A stretch of DNA of 5,384 nt from an uncultured Rickettsiales bacterium (lineage in GTDB: Bacteria > Pseudomonadota > Alphaproteobacteria > Rs-D84), in NCBI GenBank assembly GCA_900549365.1, contig UROD01000056.1:1-5384 (forward strand), read 5' to 3'. Made by a program: the position numbers and the translations under genes. The notes beneath the pieces were generated by a model. It did no database searches and was not told the origin of the DNA. It worked only from the letters and a program-made list of their open reading frames with translations. Positions 4,145-5,384 of the stretch are shown here, piece by piece (position 1 is the stretch's first letter; the number at the start of each line of letters is the position of its first letter).

Positions 4145-5384
4145 CTATACACCCTGTCCAACCGCAATATCTTCAACAAAGAACTGTGCACTCTTGCGGC
4201 CGTTATACTCATTTTCTTTCAGTTTGCCCAACATTGTTATTGTAGTGTTTGTGTTTGCATCGTCCAGTAAAAAATCACCAACTGGCGTTCCAACCAAATT
4301 AAACCCAACAAACGCCAACTGGCCACCACTGGTTGCGACCGACCCGCGCAGGTGCGCCCCGCCCCCCATAGTGGTTGCAAAACGCAACATCGCACCATGT
4401 AAAATCAATGTTGGTTCTGGGTTTCCTTGGCCAAACGGTTCCAGTGCATCCAGCGCAGAAATCAGTTTCATTGTTGCCGCCCCCGCGTCTAAATCCGCAT
4501 CTGCCACGATTTCACATGTGGGCACTTGGCCATTTAACTGCTCGCTGACCGAACGTTCCAGAAATTCGCGAAACGCATCTTCGTTTTCCGCATTCAGCGA
4601 AAAACCCGCAGCCGCAGCGTGCCCGCCCCCCTCTGATATAACGCCAGCGGCCAATGCCTGATGTATAATATGCCCTAAATCAATTCCCGCAATTGAACGC
4701 CCAGAACCATTTATAATGCCATCTGGCCCACGGGTTGCCACACACGACGGCAGATTATATTTATCTTTCAATCGTCCCGCAATAATCCCCATAACGCCGC
4801 CATGCCAATTGTCGCCACATACAAACAAACTGCACCGACCTGCACGACAGGATTGCTCGGCCTGCTCGCTGGCGTGCAACATAATTGCATTTTGAATGTC
4901 AATGCGTTCCTGATTCATATGATGCAATTTATTTGCCAAATCATTTGCAATCAATGGATTATCCGTCAGTAATAATTCCAACGCCGGCGCGGCCGAATCC
5001 AGTCGTCCTGCCGCATTCAGACGTGGCCCCAAGGCAAATCCCGCTGCATAGACCGACGCATGCTTGATACCCGCAACCCCCATCAACGTGCGCAGTCCCA
5101 AATTCTTTTTCTTGTCTAATATTTTCAATCCGGTTGCCACAAAAGCACGATTAAGCCCCACCAACGGCATCGTGTCGCATATTGTACCCAGCGCGACCAA
5201 ATCCATAAATTCCATCAAGTCCAAATTATCAACGCGCGCGCGCATATCTGGCGACAAATCACGATTTTTCAATTCACGACGAACCGCAACCATCGTCATA
5301 AAGGCAACACCAACGCCTACCTTAACCCCCGCACGCCAGCTAGAGCCCATTCCAACACGATTAATCGCGGCGAATCCACCTTCC
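4145..5384 (-). CDS. recJ: Single-stranded-DNA-specific exonuclease RecJ, C-terminal part
   Basis: RecJ degrades single-stranded DNA 5' to 3' in recombination and mismatch or base-excision repair. The frame is open to the right edge, so the Met at 5350 is internal and about 200 N-terminal residues with the DHH motif are outside the window. Counting from that Met, residues 50-59 (DLVALGTICD) are motif IV with its metal-binding Asp. FALGPRLNAAGR at 105-116, NWHGGVMGIIAGR at 181-193, SGRS at 216-219 and GGGHAAAAG at 241-249 form the RecJ-type DHHA1 domain. LEPFGQGNPEP at 303-313 introduces the C-terminal OB-fold region, which ends in FFVEDI at 390-395. No frameshift or internal stop is seen. It leads a tight gene set and touches the nrnA start. 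Confidence 0.96.
   Translation of the reverse strand, partial: EGGFAAINRVGMGSSWRAGVKVGVGVAFMTMVAVRRELKNRDLSPDMRARVDNLDLMEFMDLVALGTICDTMPLVGLNRAFVATGLKILDKKKNLGLRTLMGVAGIKHASVYAAGFALGPRLNAAGRLDSAAPALELLLTDNPLIANDLANKLHHMNQERIDIQNAIMLHASEQAEQSCRAGRCSLFVCGDNWHGGVMGIIAGRLKDKYNLPSCVATRGPDGIINGSGRSIAGIDLGHIIHQALAAGVISEGGGHAAAAGFSLNAENEDAFREFLERSVSEQLNGQVPTCEIVADADLDAGAATMKLISALDALEPFGQGNPEPTLILHGAMLRFATTMGGGAHLRGSVATSGGQLAFVGFNLVGTPVGDFLLDDANTNTTITMLGKLKENEYNGRKSAQFFVEDIAVGQGV

Noticed and set aside
3957..4661. A 234-codon open frame on the plus strand
   Set aside because: It lies antisense across the recJ-nrnA junction, both of which have clear family motifs. Its translation is Ser/Ala/Pro-rich with no recognisable domain, as expected of a shadow frame.
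5348..5350. Start codon of recJ at the ATG 5350
   Set aside because: A RecJ lacking its DHH motifs would be non-functional, and the frame continues upstream without a stop, so this Met is internal.
5318..5384. Possible frameshift in recJ near the right edge, since another frame reads ALAGV where RecJ often has LAGVGVAF
   Set aside because: The current frame is open to the edge and gives a plausible linker (INR, SSWRAGV, VGVGVAF). The alternative frame reaches a TAG within seven codons of that motif, and nothing upstream is available to compare.
1..5384. CRISPR arrays, insertion sequences, phage genes, toxin-antitoxin pairs or a new defence system
   Set aside because: No regularly spaced repeats, transposase motifs, terminal inverted repeats or unfamiliar gene clusters are visible; nearly all the sequence is accounted for by conserved housekeeping genes.

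Overview
The window looks like ordinary housekeeping DNA from a Gram-negative bacterium, most likely an alphaproteobacterium with a compact genome. The inference rests on an outer-membrane lipoprotein carrier (LolA), a Tat translocase, an NlpD-like lipoprotein, and the linkage of tatB-tatC to a LysM/M23 gene. That linkage resembles the alphaproteobacterial tatA-tatB-tatC-serS-surE-pcm-M23 neighbourhood. Every gene I can support lies on the minus strand, so transcription runs from right to left.

Right to middle (5384 to 1546): the C-terminal two thirds of recJ enters from the right edge. It is followed with almost no spacing by an NrnA-like DHH/DHHA1 phosphoesterase, lolA, tatB and tatC. The recJ stop abuts the next ATG, nrnA and lolA share an ATGA overlap, lolA and tatB are 15 bp apart, and tatB overlaps tatC by 13 bp. 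This is almost certainly one operon, joining two related DHH-family nucleases to two envelope export functions.

Middle to left (1517 to 270): an NlpD-like lipoprotein has its own extended -10 promoter, placed so that its mRNA should start on the GTG start codon. The protein has a lipobox, an Asp/Tyr-rich repeat region, one LysM domain and a LytM/M23 domain whose metal ligands are mostly replaced. It is therefore predicted to activate amidases rather than act as an enzyme.

Left end (263 to 1): a tRNA-Lys(CUU) gene has its own promoter, an encoded CCA and an intrinsic terminator. Beyond it lies a second promoter, nearly identical in sequence and register to the one before the NlpD-like gene. 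It leads into the first 11 codons of a gene that leaves the window. That start is compatible with a GTPase such as Der, but this cannot be established from 11 residues.

I found no mobile element, CRISPR array, phage gene or clearly new multi-gene system. The most interesting signal is the pair of matching promoter-start modules that imply leaderless mRNAs. Next are the degenerate NlpD-like protein with Asp at lipoprotein position +2, the altered TatB hinge, and the missing tatA/serS/surE/pcm.
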